Shown in pieces: positions 45,222-54,737 of a stretch of DNA of 56,716 bases. The position numbers were made by a program, and so were the translations under genes. Source of the DNA: Candidatus Poribacteria bacterium (lineage in GTDB: Bacteria; Poribacteria; WGA-4E; UBA9662). Numbering within the stretch: the stretch's first letter is position 1; each line of letters starts with the position of its first letter. Location of the stretch: assembly GCA_002729015.1 (NCBI GenBank), contig PBVO01000035.1, positions 103,434 to 160,149 of the forward strand, written 5' to 3'. The notes under the pieces are model-generated. The model was given only the letters and a program-made list of their open reading frames with translations, ran no database searches and was not told the DNA's origin.

Positions 45222-46646
45222 ATGTGTGATGAGAATAAAAATCCCAATATCTTAATTATCATGTCCGATGATCAAGGGCCTTGGGCCATGAATTGTGCTG
45301 GTACTACAGAACTCCATACCCCTAGATTAAATCAGCTGGCCAATCAAGGAATTCGATTCGAAAACTTCTTTTGCGCATCACCCGTATGCTCTCCAGCACG
45401 AGCCTCTTTCTTGACCGGTCGTATTCCATCTCAACATGGTATCCATGATTGGATTAAATCTGGAAATATCGATGTAGAAGATAATATCACTTGGAGTGGA
45501 GCTGACCAGCCAATAAATTATTTGTCTGGAATGACTGCATTTACTGATGTTCTTGCTCAAAACGGATACATTTGTGGTCTTTCTGGCAAATGGCATCTTG
45601 GAGATAGCGCCACAGCCCAGAAAAGCCATACTTTTTGGTCTGCTCATTCACTTGGAGGTGATAGCTATACTAATTATTTTGTATTTAATAATAGCCGAGA
45701 AATGACACTTCAGAAGCAGTATGTAACCGACTTTTTTACTGATCGTGCTATTGATTTTTTGGACGAGTTTGGGCAAAGTGAAAATCCTTTTTGTCTAAGT
45801 GTCCATTATACAGCGCCGCATTCTCCTTGGCGACAAGAAGAGCAGCCATCTGACATATGGAATCTGTATAACGATGTGGCTTTCGATTCTCTACCTTCAT
45901 TACCACCACATGATTGGAATGGGTGGAACCCTAGCCTAGAAAATCGACGTCAGACCATTCAAGGTTACTTCACCACAATCACAGCCATGGATATGGCAAT
46001 TGGGCGTATTCTAGACAAATTAGAGGGCCTGGGTATCAGTGAGGATACGCTGATTATTTTTACTAGTGACAATGGATATAACATGGGCCATCACGGAATA
46101 CTTGGAAAAGGAAATGGTACCTATCCACTGAATATGTACGAGGAATCCGTTAAAGTTCCCTTTATCGCTTGCCATCCTGGTCGAATACCACCATCAATAG
46201 TCAATAAAGACTTGCTTAGCCACTACGACTTCATGCCTACTGTACTAGACTATTTGGGCTTGGAGTTACCGCCTGATTTAAATCTACCAGGAAGTAGCTT
46301 CGTTCCAGCTTTAGAGGGTAAAAACCATACTGGGAATCAATCAGTAGCTATTTGTGATGAATATGGGCCGACCCGAATGCTACGTGAGAAAGAATGGAAG
46401 TATATTCATCGATACCCAGAGGGTCCACATGAACTTTATAACCTAATCGAAGATCCAGAGGAGAACCACAATTTGGTAGGTGTGTCTGGATATCGTGAAC
46501 CCCTTATAAGATTACGTGCCGATCTGGAAAAATGGTTTAGTCAGTACGTTGAAGTTGGATTAGATGGAGTAAACCAACCAGTAACTGGAAGAGGACAAAT
46601 TGATACCATTGGTATCGATCAAGATGAACAAGTCGCATTTGTTTAA
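45222..46646 (+). CDS. Sulfatase (S1 family), second copy
   Basis: 474 residues with an AAGGAA ribosome site. The formylglycine motif is CASPVCSPARASFLTG with C56 (C-x-P-x-R). NILIIMSDDQGPWAMNCAG gives the metal Asp pair, GLSGKWHLG and LIIFTSDNGYNMGHHG the remaining active-site blocks. The C-terminal PHELYNLIEDPEENHNLVG is the family end. There is no signal peptide. It differs from the sulfatase at 23308, so two different sulfate esters are likely handled. A beta-helix gene follows about 350 bp downstream in the same direction. Confidence 0.92.
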   Translation: MCDENKNPNILIIMSDDQGPWAMNCAGTTELHTPRLNQLANQGIRFENFFCASPVCSPARASFLTGRIPSQHGIHDWIKSGNIDVEDNITWSGADQPINYLSGMTAFTDVLAQNGYICGLSGKWHLGDSATAQKSHTFWSAHSLGGDSYTNYFVFNNSREMTLQKQYVTDFFTDRAIDFLDEFGQSENPFCLSVHYTAPHSPWRQEEQPSDIWNLYNDVAFDSLPSLPPHDWNGWNPSLENRRQTIQGYFTTITAMDMAIGRILDKLEGLGISEDTLIIFTSDNGYNMGHHGILGKGNGTYPLNMYEESVKVPFIACHPGRIPPSIVNKDLLSHYDFMPTVLDYLGLELPPDLNLPGSSFVPALEGKNHTGNQSVAICDEYGPTRMLREKEWKYIHRYPEGPHELYNLIEDPEENHNLVGVSGYREPLIRLRADLEKWFSQYVEVGLDGVNQPVTGRGQIDTIGIDQDEQVAFV

Positions 46647-46991
46647 TCGATTTAATTTCTCTGGTCGGAAAGCAATATTAGCTATTAGATTGAGGGGCTA
46701 GTTAATCTGTTCTAAATCTGTTTGATCAGTTTTAGGATCTACTTTTTTACTTGACGACTCCCAGACTCTTTCGGATTCGATTTCTTTCTGTTTCCGTTTC
46801 GTTATGGAAAGGTGAATACAAAATAGTTTCTGATTTTTGTATTTTCAGTTTAGCCTTAACTTTTACATATGTCTATATCGATAAAGATCGAGATTACTAC
46901 TGTACTAACAACGTGGAATTTCTGTTTTTTTAGTAAGGTTTCGATATAAGAAAGATAACAAAGTAAATAATGGAGAACGGAAAAACACTAA
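46647..46991. other. Intergenic stretch, no gene supported
   Basis: A 60-codon open frame without ribosome site occurs here but shows no coding character. No strong hairpin was found. Confidence 0.4.
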
Positions 46992-48458
46992 ATGAAAGTT
47001 TACCAACTCTATCTTGTCGTAGGATTCTTGATCTTCTTATCTCAATTGTTGACGTCATATGCTGAAAGATACTTGATTTCGTCCCAATCGGATTTCGATC
47101 GATTGAAAACTAATACGTTTCAACCTAAAGACGTAATCCTATTCAAAAAAGGAGTCCGTTTTACGGGTATGTTTTCACCGGAAGGAAAAGGAATTTCTGG
47201 ATCTCCCATTCGAATAGATGTCTATGGACAGGGGCATCGGCCTCGGATAGATGCCAAAGGAAAGGAAAGAGCTGGTTTGCTTTTACGGAATCCTTCATTT
47301 TGGGAAGTCAATGGGCTGGAAATCACGAATTCCAACGGAACCGATGATGATCAAGGAGAGTTATTTGGCATCTACGTTTTGGCTGACAAGAAGGAAGGAA
47401 TATACGAACATGTATATATCAATAATTGCTACATCCATAATGTCAATGGGAAAGTAGGTGGAAAGAAGCGTGGGGGTATCCATGTTCATATCAAGAAATT
47501 GAAACGATCGATATTCCACGATCTACGTATCACTAATAACCAGATTTTCCATGTTGGAGGAGTTGGTATAGGCAATTCCTCTTCTTGTGGGAAAATAGAG
47601 TTTAGAAAGTCCGACGAAATCGGTCATTATCTATGGACAAATGTATATGTAGCAGACAATCATGTCGATTTTACAGGACGGAATAATATCATCGCACGTG
47701 TCAGTAAAGACGCAATCTATGAACGTAATATTCTGGCTAATAGTAGCCGATATAGTACTGGTCATAGTATTTTTTGTTTTAACACGAATGGAATCAAGAT
47801 TCAATTCAATGAAGCCTATGGTAATGTTGGCGAAGGTGGAATCGATCGTGGTGGGTTTGATGCTGATTACAATTGTGTTAATACATTTATCCAATACAAT
47901 TATAGCCACGATAATCTATGGTTTTGTGGAATTATGAAAAAGAGAAATCGAAATGTAGTTATTCGCTATAATTTAAGCCAAAACGATAAGGAAGGAATCT
48001 ATTTTTATGGATTTGAAAATGAAAAACAAGCTAAGAACATTCACATCTACAACAACACACACTATGTGAAAAAAGGACTAAAGGTCTCCGTTTTTGCTGG
48101 AGATCGAACTCCACTTAACTCACGGTTTGAGAATAATATCTTTTTCTTTGAGGAACAAGGGAAATGGGGCAATAGACTTGAAGAAATCAATACTGTTTTC
48201 AGAAACAACCTCTATTTCAACCTCGAACCTCACGGGTCTGATCCAAACCCTATTAATATAGATCCTAAATTTATCAATGCTGGGCACGCAGGATTCAATA
48301 TTGATCTAGATACGATGGAAGAACTTAATGGGTACAGTCGGAAATTAAGTACTAAGCCTTCTATTAATAATGATGGGGTTGAAATCATAAATAACGGTGG
48401 TCAGAACCTGCTTAAAGAAGAAGTCAAATTAGGCCATCAAGGAATTGGAGCTTTCTGA
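46992..48458 (+). CDS. Secreted right-handed beta-helix protein
   Basis: 488 residues with a signal peptide (LVVGFLIFLSQLLTSYA). Repeated beta-helix coils include GQGHRPRIDAKGKERAGLLLRN, FWEVNGLEITNSNG, VYINNCYIHNVNG, LRITNNQIFHVGGVGIGN and IQFNEAYGNVGEGG (each a part). It has the parallel beta-helix fold of polysaccharide lyases or glycoside hydrolases such as mannuronan epimerase and GH28-like enzymes. It probably works with the sulfatase ahead of it on a sulfated polysaccharide. It lacks the K-L-x-x-x-W tail. Confidence 0.75.
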   Translation: MKVYQLYLVVGFLIFLSQLLTSYAERYLISSQSDFDRLKTNTFQPKDVILFKKGVRFTGMFSPEGKGISGSPIRIDVYGQGHRPRIDAKGKERAGLLLRNPSFWEVNGLEITNSNGTDDDQGELFGIYVLADKKEGIYEHVYINNCYIHNVNGKVGGKKRGGIHVHIKKLKRSIFHDLRITNNQIFHVGGVGIGNSSSCGKIEFRKSDEIGHYLWTNVYVADNHVDFTGRNNIIARVSKDAIYERNILANSSRYSTGHSIFCFNTNGIKIQFNEAYGNVGEGGIDRGGFDADYNCVNTFIQYNYSHDNLWFCGIMKKRNRNVVIRYNLSQNDKEGIYFYGFENEKQAKNIHIYNNTHYVKKGLKVSVFAGDRTPLNSRFENNIFFFEEQGKWGNRLEEINTVFRNNLYFNLEPHGSDPNPINIDPKFINAGHAGFNIDLDTMEELNGYSRKLSTKPSINNDGVEIINNGGQNLLKEEVKLGHQGIGAF

Positions 48459-48888
48459 GTCTAGACAGGAATATAGGTTGAAATCCTAAGCTAAGTCAAG
48501 CCAAGTATACGATTGAATCAGTTCATGCTTGTTGTTCTAGCAAGGAATTCAGTAAATCTCCCCTCGTTCATAAATATCTCACCAGTTAAAATTAGCCTCT
48601 GTAATACTGTGTCATATGAATATTGACGGTCATAATCTAAACAGATTTTTGGCCCCAAGATTGTGAGTAAAGCCCATACAGGCATAAGGCACAGCCCCAA
48701 ATTTCATTGTGAATCTGAGAAACAATATTGTTCACAATGACAATTAGGAAATTGTGGGTGGAAATTTACCAAAAAAGATTATGATAAGATCTTCCATTCG
48801 TGTATGTTTACCAAATTACGATATCGCTTAATTTTTATCAAAATTGAGAACTAAAGAACAAATAAAGGGAAAAAACAGAACGGAGGTC
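48459..48888. other. Intergenic region with nested palindromes and a possible gene remnant
   Basis: CATTGTGAA at 48705-48713 is perfectly complementary to 48731-48739, and AACAATATTGTT (48721-48732) is a palindrome inside. The minus strand from 48707 reads MKFGAVPYACMGFTHNLGAK in one frame, and after a shift IFMNEGRFTEFL appears in another, which may be a dead gene. The evidence is weak. Confidence 0.3.
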
Positions 48889-50319
48889 TCAGATCCTGTT
48901 GGCTTCTTCAGGTCCATAAGTACCCGCGTGGTAGTAAAATACATCAGCTTTTCCAGAATCAATTTTTTCAAGAATGGGGGTAAAAATCTCCCAAGAATGG
49001 ATGAGTTCTTCGTAACCAATAAATAGAGTCTTGTCTCCTTGAATTGCATCCAATAGTAGCCTTTCGTAAGCACCCGGCATTGTTTTGTTAAATCCGTCAA
49101 CGTAACTAAAGTCAAGTGCTACGTCCTTCAGTACCATTCCTTTTCCAGGGACTTTGTTAGTTATAAAAAACTTCAAACCTGCATCAGGCTGAACTTCAAT
49201 AACCATCTTATTTGGATGGTGTGGGGACAGAAATATGTCGCCAGGCACCTCCTTAAACTGAATAATGATTTCAGTGGTACTTTTTGTCAGTGCTTTACCG
49301 GCTTGAAGGTAAAATGGTACACCACTCCACCTGTAGTTGTTAATAGCACATTTAATTTTGGCAAATGTTTCTCTTTTGGAGCCACTTGGTACGCTTTCTT
49401 CGTCAGTGTAGCCAACAACTGGTTTCCCGCCACATACACCATGTGTATACTGTCCTAAAATGCAATTCTCTAAAGTAATTTTCTCTATAGATTTAACTGC
49501 TTTATTTTTTTCAGCCATTATGCTCTCACTGTCGTAACTACTTGGTTTCTCCATAGCTACGAGTGCTAAAATCTGTAGGAGGTGATTCTGTATCACGTCT
49601 CGGATAATTCCTGCCCCGTCGAAGTATCCACCACGTGAGCCAATATTTTTATCTTCCTCCCAAGCAACAGTGACTGAATCTATGTAATTCCGGTTCCATA
49701 CAGGTTCGAATATTAGGTTAGCAAATCGCATAACCATAAGATTCATTATTGCTTCTTTCCCCAGATAGTGATCGATACGATAAACTTGACTTTCGTCAAA
49801 AGTTTGATCAAGAGTTTTTCCCAAAGTTCGTGCCGACTCGGTATCATAACCAAAAGGTTTTTCGACAATTACAGATGTTGACAAATCTCCCTTATTGACT
49901 GCGCCACATTCTCTCAGAGAATTAATAACAGGTTCAAAAACTGATGGTGGTATTGACAGATAGTACAAAACATTAGGTTGGCTTGGGAAATCTTTAGAAA
50001 TACTGTCTAAGACTCTATGGAATTCAATAAAATTATCAACTGAATTGTACTCACCACTATAGTAATGAATGGTGTTTAAAAATTCTTGCAAAAAACCTTC
50101 CACCCAAAGCGTTTCATCAATACTGTTTTTGAGGTTGTCTTTGACAAGTTCCCTATATTCGTTGTTAGACATTGAAGTTCTTGAATATCCAGAAATTACG
50201 AAGTTATGCGGTAAAGCTCCAGATGTAAATAAGATATATAAAGAAGGCAAAAGCTTAGTTAATGCCAAATTACCCGAAGCTCCGAGAATAACTATTGAAC
50301 TAGATTCATTATTAATCAT
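48889..50319 (-). CDS. zwf: Glucose-6-phosphate 1-dehydrogenase
   Basis: 476 residues. The Rossmann start SIVILGASGNLALTKLLPSL has the NAD(P) GASG-x-L motif; RIDHYLGKEAIMNLMVMRFAN carries the substrate Lys and catalytic His; FEPVWNRNYIDSV and GGYFDGAGIIRDVIQNHLLQ follow as expected. It oxidises glucose-6-phosphate to 6-phosphogluconolactone and makes NADPH at the entry of the oxidative pentose phosphate pathway. The length fits the family. No gnd or pgl is adjacent. The start lacks a clear ribosome site. Confidence 0.95.
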   Translation of the reverse strand: MINNESSSIVILGASGNLALTKLLPSLYILFTSGALPHNFVISGYSRTSMSNNEYRELVKDNLKNSIDETLWVEGFLQEFLNTIHYYSGEYNSVDNFIEFHRVLDSISKDFPSQPNVLYYLSIPPSVFEPVINSLRECGAVNKGDLSTSVIVEKPFGYDTESARTLGKTLDQTFDESQVYRIDHYLGKEAIMNLMVMRFANLIFEPVWNRNYIDSVTVAWEEDKNIGSRGGYFDGAGIIRDVIQNHLLQILALVAMEKPSSYDSESIMAEKNKAVKSIEKITLENCILGQYTHGVCGGKPVVGYTDEESVPSGSKRETFAKIKCAINNYRWSGVPFYLQAGKALTKSTTEIIIQFKEVPGDIFLSPHHPNKMVIEVQPDAGLKFFITNKVPGKGMVLKDVALDFSYVDGFNKTMPGAYERLLLDAIQGDKTLFIGYEELIHSWEIFTPILEKIDSGKADVFYYHAGTYGPEEANRI

Positions 50320-50608
50320 ATATTTTTCTATTCAATTATTTAATCTGAGGGTTTGATGTGCATTCATGTGTTAAAAGACACGCTGATACAATAGAATCAG
50401 TAAATTATAACCCACTACAGAACAAGCTTATTATTTTGGTCAATTATGTACGAGTGGAAAAGAACGAATCAACCTAATGATGAGAACAGCCAATGAGATG
50501 AGACTTGGAATCCAAAAAGGTTAAGCCTATTAGTTTTGATCAGTTCTTCTCTCATCTATACATCAAGAATATAGTGAAGTGGAAAAGAATTTTGAAACAA
50601 TCTTCTTG

Positions 50609-51844
50609 TTAGTAATTACCCAGTGCGGCGATTGCATCAGCAAAGGCTTTTCCGATTTGGCTAACAATTTTAGCAGACCCTAGGTAGTGATAAGCTGCAT
50701 TTGAGACACCAGTTTCCAATATATGGATTTCTTCCGGAGTAAATTCATTGGCCTTGTAATTCTCTAAAATTTCCTCTTGCTCCTCGGGGGTCAGTTTTTT
50801 TTCTTTGCGTAAACTTCTCAAATTTTCTTTTACTTTGTTCATTCTTAGAGAAAGTTCGGCAAGTTGGGAATCCCAATATTTTTCAGTGAGAACAGCCTGA
50901 ACGTTTCCTCTAAATTCTGGTACTAGAGCTGGGGCTGACATGGATTGGCGAAACTCTCTGTGTATATCCGCATATCTCTTCTGATTGGGACCATATTCAG
51001 CTATTGGACCTCCAACCCCCATAACACCAATGATAAAGGGTAGATTTGGTGTCTGAAGGTCTCTCCGTATATCCCGAATGAAATGGGTTAAAGCGTTGGT
51101 ATACTCATCGTATCCACCAGGCTTCCCACGATCCGGATAAGTGCTTTGGTCGACCATGTCATTCCAGCCTTGGAACCAAATAAAACCCGATAACTCATAG
51201 CCTGACACAATGTCATATGCTGGATAGATTCGCTTAATGTTCTTCAATACTTTTTCAATTTGTTTCATCATCAAATGATAATATTTACCGGTTTTTTGCC
51301 TTTGATCAGTCTGGATTTGGCGAATGTCCTTACCTTGACTTCTTAATTTTTTCAGCTGTTTTTCATTGAACTTATAAGGACCAGCACTGGGCGGACGAAA
51401 ATCTGTGTGCAAGGATTTTCCACCCCAAGAAGTCTTAATAAGTAAAACGGGTTTATTAACGTATTTTTGCACATAGATACCAAAGGCGAACTCGGGCCCA
51501 ATCTTGGTACTCGGGCCCGAAGCTCCATATCCTACAGTCAATTTTCCATATTTTTCGTCTTCTAATTTTTCTGTATCAATCGCGGAAATCCAAACATTTT
51601 CGCATACAGTTGGCGTACCATCGGAATTTCTAAATGAATCGAGAATTGAAGCCGAGTCCGGGTCCATTCCCATGTGATCAAGTGTTCTGATATGGGCATG
51701 ACCTTGCATATTCGATTGGCCAGCGAGAATATAAATTTTAAGTTGGCCTGAAACAACTTGTGTAATCGCAGTCAAAAGGATAATTCCAATAATTAGTATA
51801 TGGTAAATGATATTTTTCCGTTGATTATAATATTTTATTATCAA
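50609..51844 (-). CDS. Secreted SASA-type carbohydrate (sialate O-acetyl) esterase
   Basis: 411 residues from a TTG seven bases after AGG; the signal peptide begins right after it (IIYHILIIGIILLTAITQV). IYILAGQSNMQGHA has the catalytic Ser44 of the SGNH-like SASA (DUF303) family, GFIWFQGWNDM is the second block, and AAYHYLGSAKI near the end carries the catalytic His. It removes acetyl groups from sialic acids, xylans or related glycans. It follows the GH31 gene by 20 bp, so the two are likely one operon: deacetylation outside and glycoside cleavage on the same oligosaccharide. Confidence 0.85.
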   Translation of the reverse strand: MIIKYYNQRKNIIYHILIIGIILLTAITQVVSGQLKIYILAGQSNMQGHAHIRTLDHMGMDPDSASILDSFRNSDGTPTVCENVWISAIDTEKLEDEKYGKLTVGYGASGPSTKIGPEFAFGIYVQKYVNKPVLLIKTSWGGKSLHTDFRPPSAGPYKFNEKQLKKLRSQGKDIRQIQTDQRQKTGKYYHLMMKQIEKVLKNIKRIYPAYDIVSGYELSGFIWFQGWNDMVDQSTYPDRGKPGGYDEYTNALTHFIRDIRRDLQTPNLPFIIGVMGVGGPIAEYGPNQKRYADIHREFRQSMSAPALVPEFRGNVQAVLTEKYWDSQLAELSLRMNKVKENLRSLRKEKKLTPEEQEEILENYKANEFTPEEIHILETGVSNAAYHYLGSAKIVSQIGKAFADAIAALGNY

Positions 51845-51864
51845 TTAGCAACCTAAAGCAGAAT

Positions 51865-54003
51865 TTATACTTTTGTCATTCTCCTTAATGAAACGGAACC
51901 AAACATAGAATCTGCATCGTCCTTGGAGATAGTTTCTGTGAATCTCTGATTTGTGACAGAGAGTATGCGAACACGGTAAGCCCCTTTTTGGTAATCAAAA
52001 CTTTTTCCATCATCTTCATAAAGCTGAAATGTTCCATCAGCAATACCGTAATGACGTACTTCTAGATCACGACCTATTGCTTCCTCAGTGTTCATCACAT
52101 CTTGTTTTAGCATAGGTATTAGTGCTCCATCTTTGACGAACAAAGGAATTTTATCGTTTAGCAGTTCAGATTTTACTAATAGAGTTGTATTGGAACCAAC
52201 ATATTGGCCACTATAGAAATCATACCATTTGCCTGGTGGTAAATAAACAGATCGCTCTGTAGATTGGTTTTCGTAAAAAGGTGCAACCATGATGGATGGA
52301 CCAAACATAAACTGGTCCGTTTTTTCGATAATTTTACCCATAGCATAAGGGTCAGTTTCACTGTCAAGTTGGCCATTAATTTTCGTCTCGATTTCAGTAT
52401 TTCCAACATCTTCAAGTATCATAGCCCGAATCGGTGGGACACCGTTAAAATAGTAGTTGGCAAAAGAACTGTATATGTAAGGTAACAAGCGCATCCGAAG
52501 TTGAATAACTCGACGAACCGCGTCTTCCACCTCCGGAAAACTCCAGGGTTGCAAGCCAGTAGCCCATGCATTTAACTTAGCCATGGAAGAGAAACAAACT
52601 GTCTGCATCCGATTTAGCCATTCCCTTGCTGAGGAGGCATTTCTTATCTCAGGGGTCCATAAAATCCCACATAAACTGGCAGATGAAATGCCGGTAATAT
52701 ACTCCTTGTGGTTATACGAGTCACTGTAAATAACAAACGGATACCCGGAGGCTGCTCCATTACTTGAACGCACATTACCATAAGTTCGCTGATTGTTCTG
52801 TTTGAACAAATCCTTGTATAGTAATTCCTGCATTAATAATCCATATGTCTGGCGCATGGTCTCTCCTGAAGTTCCTGAAGGAAATGTTGCATGGTCTGGC
52901 CATAACCAGAAGTCGTATCCATCGACTTCATCCACCTTGTATCCACTGATACCTATTTTCAAATGCTCTGTGGTATGTTGTTGTACCAACATTTGACGGG
53001 CTTGTCTCATGTAATAATCAGGGACCAGTCCCAACCAGACTAAGTGTGAGCCAGAATATGGGTATATTTTTTCGTAAATTCCACTTTCTGGAGAGATATA
53101 AGGGTTGACCCATAAGTTTACGCGCACTCCCCGCTTTCGAAGACGTTCTACAAATGAGAATGGATCTGAAAAGCGAGCCGTCTGCCATTCAAAGGTACAG
53201 GGGTAGGAAGAACTCATCCAACCCGGTTCTAGTCCAATAACATCTAAGGGAAACTGTTTTCTGTTGAAATCACTAATTTCGGCCTCAGTTTGATCAGCAT
53301 CAAATGTAGCATGTACACGATGCCAAAACCCCAAACCCCAAAGTGGGGGTAAAGTACCGCCACCACAATAAAGGTTATAACGCTGAACCACGTCTAGCAT
53401 ACTAGTGCCACCGAAAATTATAAGCTCCATACCTTTTCCGATAATGTGAGCTTCCACAGCATCGCCCTGAGGAACAGCTTGCCAAGGGTCTATTGATTCA
53501 GTTCCAGGCACAGGATTTCGGTCAACTGGCAATGGGTTATTCTGTGAATCTTTCCGATTACCTATTTGACAATAGGCTTTCATAAAACGTGCTGTATTAA
53601 AGAACACTCCGTATCCACGACTTGAAATATAAAAAGGAACTGGTGCATGAGTACGCCCATTTCCTTTGCCCCAATGATCTGTATTCAAAGTGAGGACCGT
53701 TTTATTTTTATTCAAACCATCAAATTGGAGCCCAAAACCATAGATATGTTCGTCTGTCTGAGTAGGAATACGGATAGTAATTTTCCCATCGTTATCCTGA
53801 TACGATGGCCTACAATTTTCAAACGGGAAATCAGCAGGCGAAAGTTCATTTATTCTATCTAATTGAGGAGGTTCTGCGGCTAAACTGATATAACGTTTTT
53901 CACTGTCTATATCTCCGATTTCCGATTTCCATACACCATTAGCAACAGACTGCCAATTCTCAATTAGATTCAGATTTCCAACCTGTTTAGTTATTTCATT
54001 CAT
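51865..54003 (-). CDS. Glycoside hydrolase family 31 protein
   Basis: 712 residues from the ATG that has GGAAA before it; in-frame starts at 54021 and 54033 (TTG) are alternatives. The GH31 barrel shows GLGFWHRVHATFDADQTEAEI, PLDVIGLEPGWM, the nucleophile block ISGYKVDEVDGYD and the acid/base block VIYSDSYNHKEY, followed by the DUF4968-type C-terminal beta domains (MVAPFYENQSTERSVYLPPGKWYDFY in parts). These enzymes cleave alpha-glucosides, alpha-xylosides or sulfoquinovosides by retention; the specificity is open. No signal peptide is visible, so it likely acts in the cytoplasm on imported sugars, together with the SASA esterase gene 20 bp downstream. Confidence 0.9.
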   Translation of the reverse strand: MNEITKQVGNLNLIENWQSVANGVWKSEIGDIDSEKRYISLAAEPPQLDRINELSPADFPFENCRPSYQDNDGKITIRIPTQTDEHIYGFGLQFDGLNKNKTVLTLNTDHWGKGNGRTHAPVPFYISSRGYGVFFNTARFMKAYCQIGNRKDSQNNPLPVDRNPVPGTESIDPWQAVPQGDAVEAHIIGKGMELIIFGGTSMLDVVQRYNLYCGGGTLPPLWGLGFWHRVHATFDADQTEAEISDFNRKQFPLDVIGLEPGWMSSSYPCTFEWQTARFSDPFSFVERLRKRGVRVNLWVNPYISPESGIYEKIYPYSGSHLVWLGLVPDYYMRQARQMLVQQHTTEHLKIGISGYKVDEVDGYDFWLWPDHATFPSGTSGETMRQTYGLLMQELLYKDLFKQNNQRTYGNVRSSNGAASGYPFVIYSDSYNHKEYITGISSASLCGILWTPEIRNASSAREWLNRMQTVCFSSMAKLNAWATGLQPWSFPEVEDAVRRVIQLRMRLLPYIYSSFANYYFNGVPPIRAMILEDVGNTEIETKINGQLDSETDPYAMGKIIEKTDQFMFGPSIMVAPFYENQSTERSVYLPPGKWYDFYSGQYVGSNTTLLVKSELLNDKIPLFVKDGALIPMLKQDVMNTEEAIGRDLEVRHYGIADGTFQLYEDDGKSFDYQKGAYRVRILSVTNQRFTETISKDDADSMFGSVSLRRMTKV

Positions 54004-54737
54004 AATTTTTCCATATTCCATTGTTCTCAACAAATATACTCTAGCCTTATGACAAGCGAATTTATGTATGAATGGTTGTACCCAGTAGTTTGTGATTGAA
54101 ACGACGTTTTTTCTTACTTGATAGGAAGTCTTGATGCTCGAAATTTACTTCTTATACCCATTGTCCTAGAACTAGAATTTATTTATTGGTGGTTTCATTC
54201 TATAAATATTATCTATTAATTGAGACATTATAGCTCTTTTACAAAATCACGTTTGCTTACGCCTAGCATTAATATAGATTCTGAGAAGAACCACACCACT
54301 ATACTACACCCAATCCAATTCTTATATTTACAAAAATTGAATTATATCTGCTTATCCATTTGGCTCTTTCATTCTAATGTCGGATTTCCATATTTTTTAT
54401 GTATTCGAAAATATAGAGTACTAATCCGATCCATTACTACGACAGTATTAGAAAGATTAGTACCTTTGTTCCGAATAGTAAGTATCTGTTAAAATAAGTG
54501 AGATAGGATTTGATGTCGGTGGGCATATCACAATGAGCGAACCGAAACTGCAAACAATAAAGTTGAGAGTTTGGAGATCATCATTTTTTATTTTTTGCAT
54601 TTTTTGCATAAAAACACATTCATCAGATACTAGAAAAAATAAATTTTTATTTGGCACTAAGTATACAATTTTTAATATTTACAGCATCTGAGGCTTTTGA
54701 TTCATACAATAAATTTAAGACTTTATAAGGTTAGAAA
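54004..54737. other. Long divergent intergenic region
   Basis: 734 bp without a supported gene. Two short open frames on opposite strands lack ribosome sites. A direct repeat ATTTTTTGC occurs twice in a row at about 54591. Promoters for the GH31 and M16 genes must lie here. Confidence 0.4.

Noticed and set aside
46751..46933. A 60-codon frame between the sulfatase and beta-helix genes.
   Set aside because: No start context, no motif and aromatic-rich random composition.
54220..54657. Short open frames on both strands in the gap before the M16 gene.
   Set aside because: No ribosome sites and no recognisable protein features.
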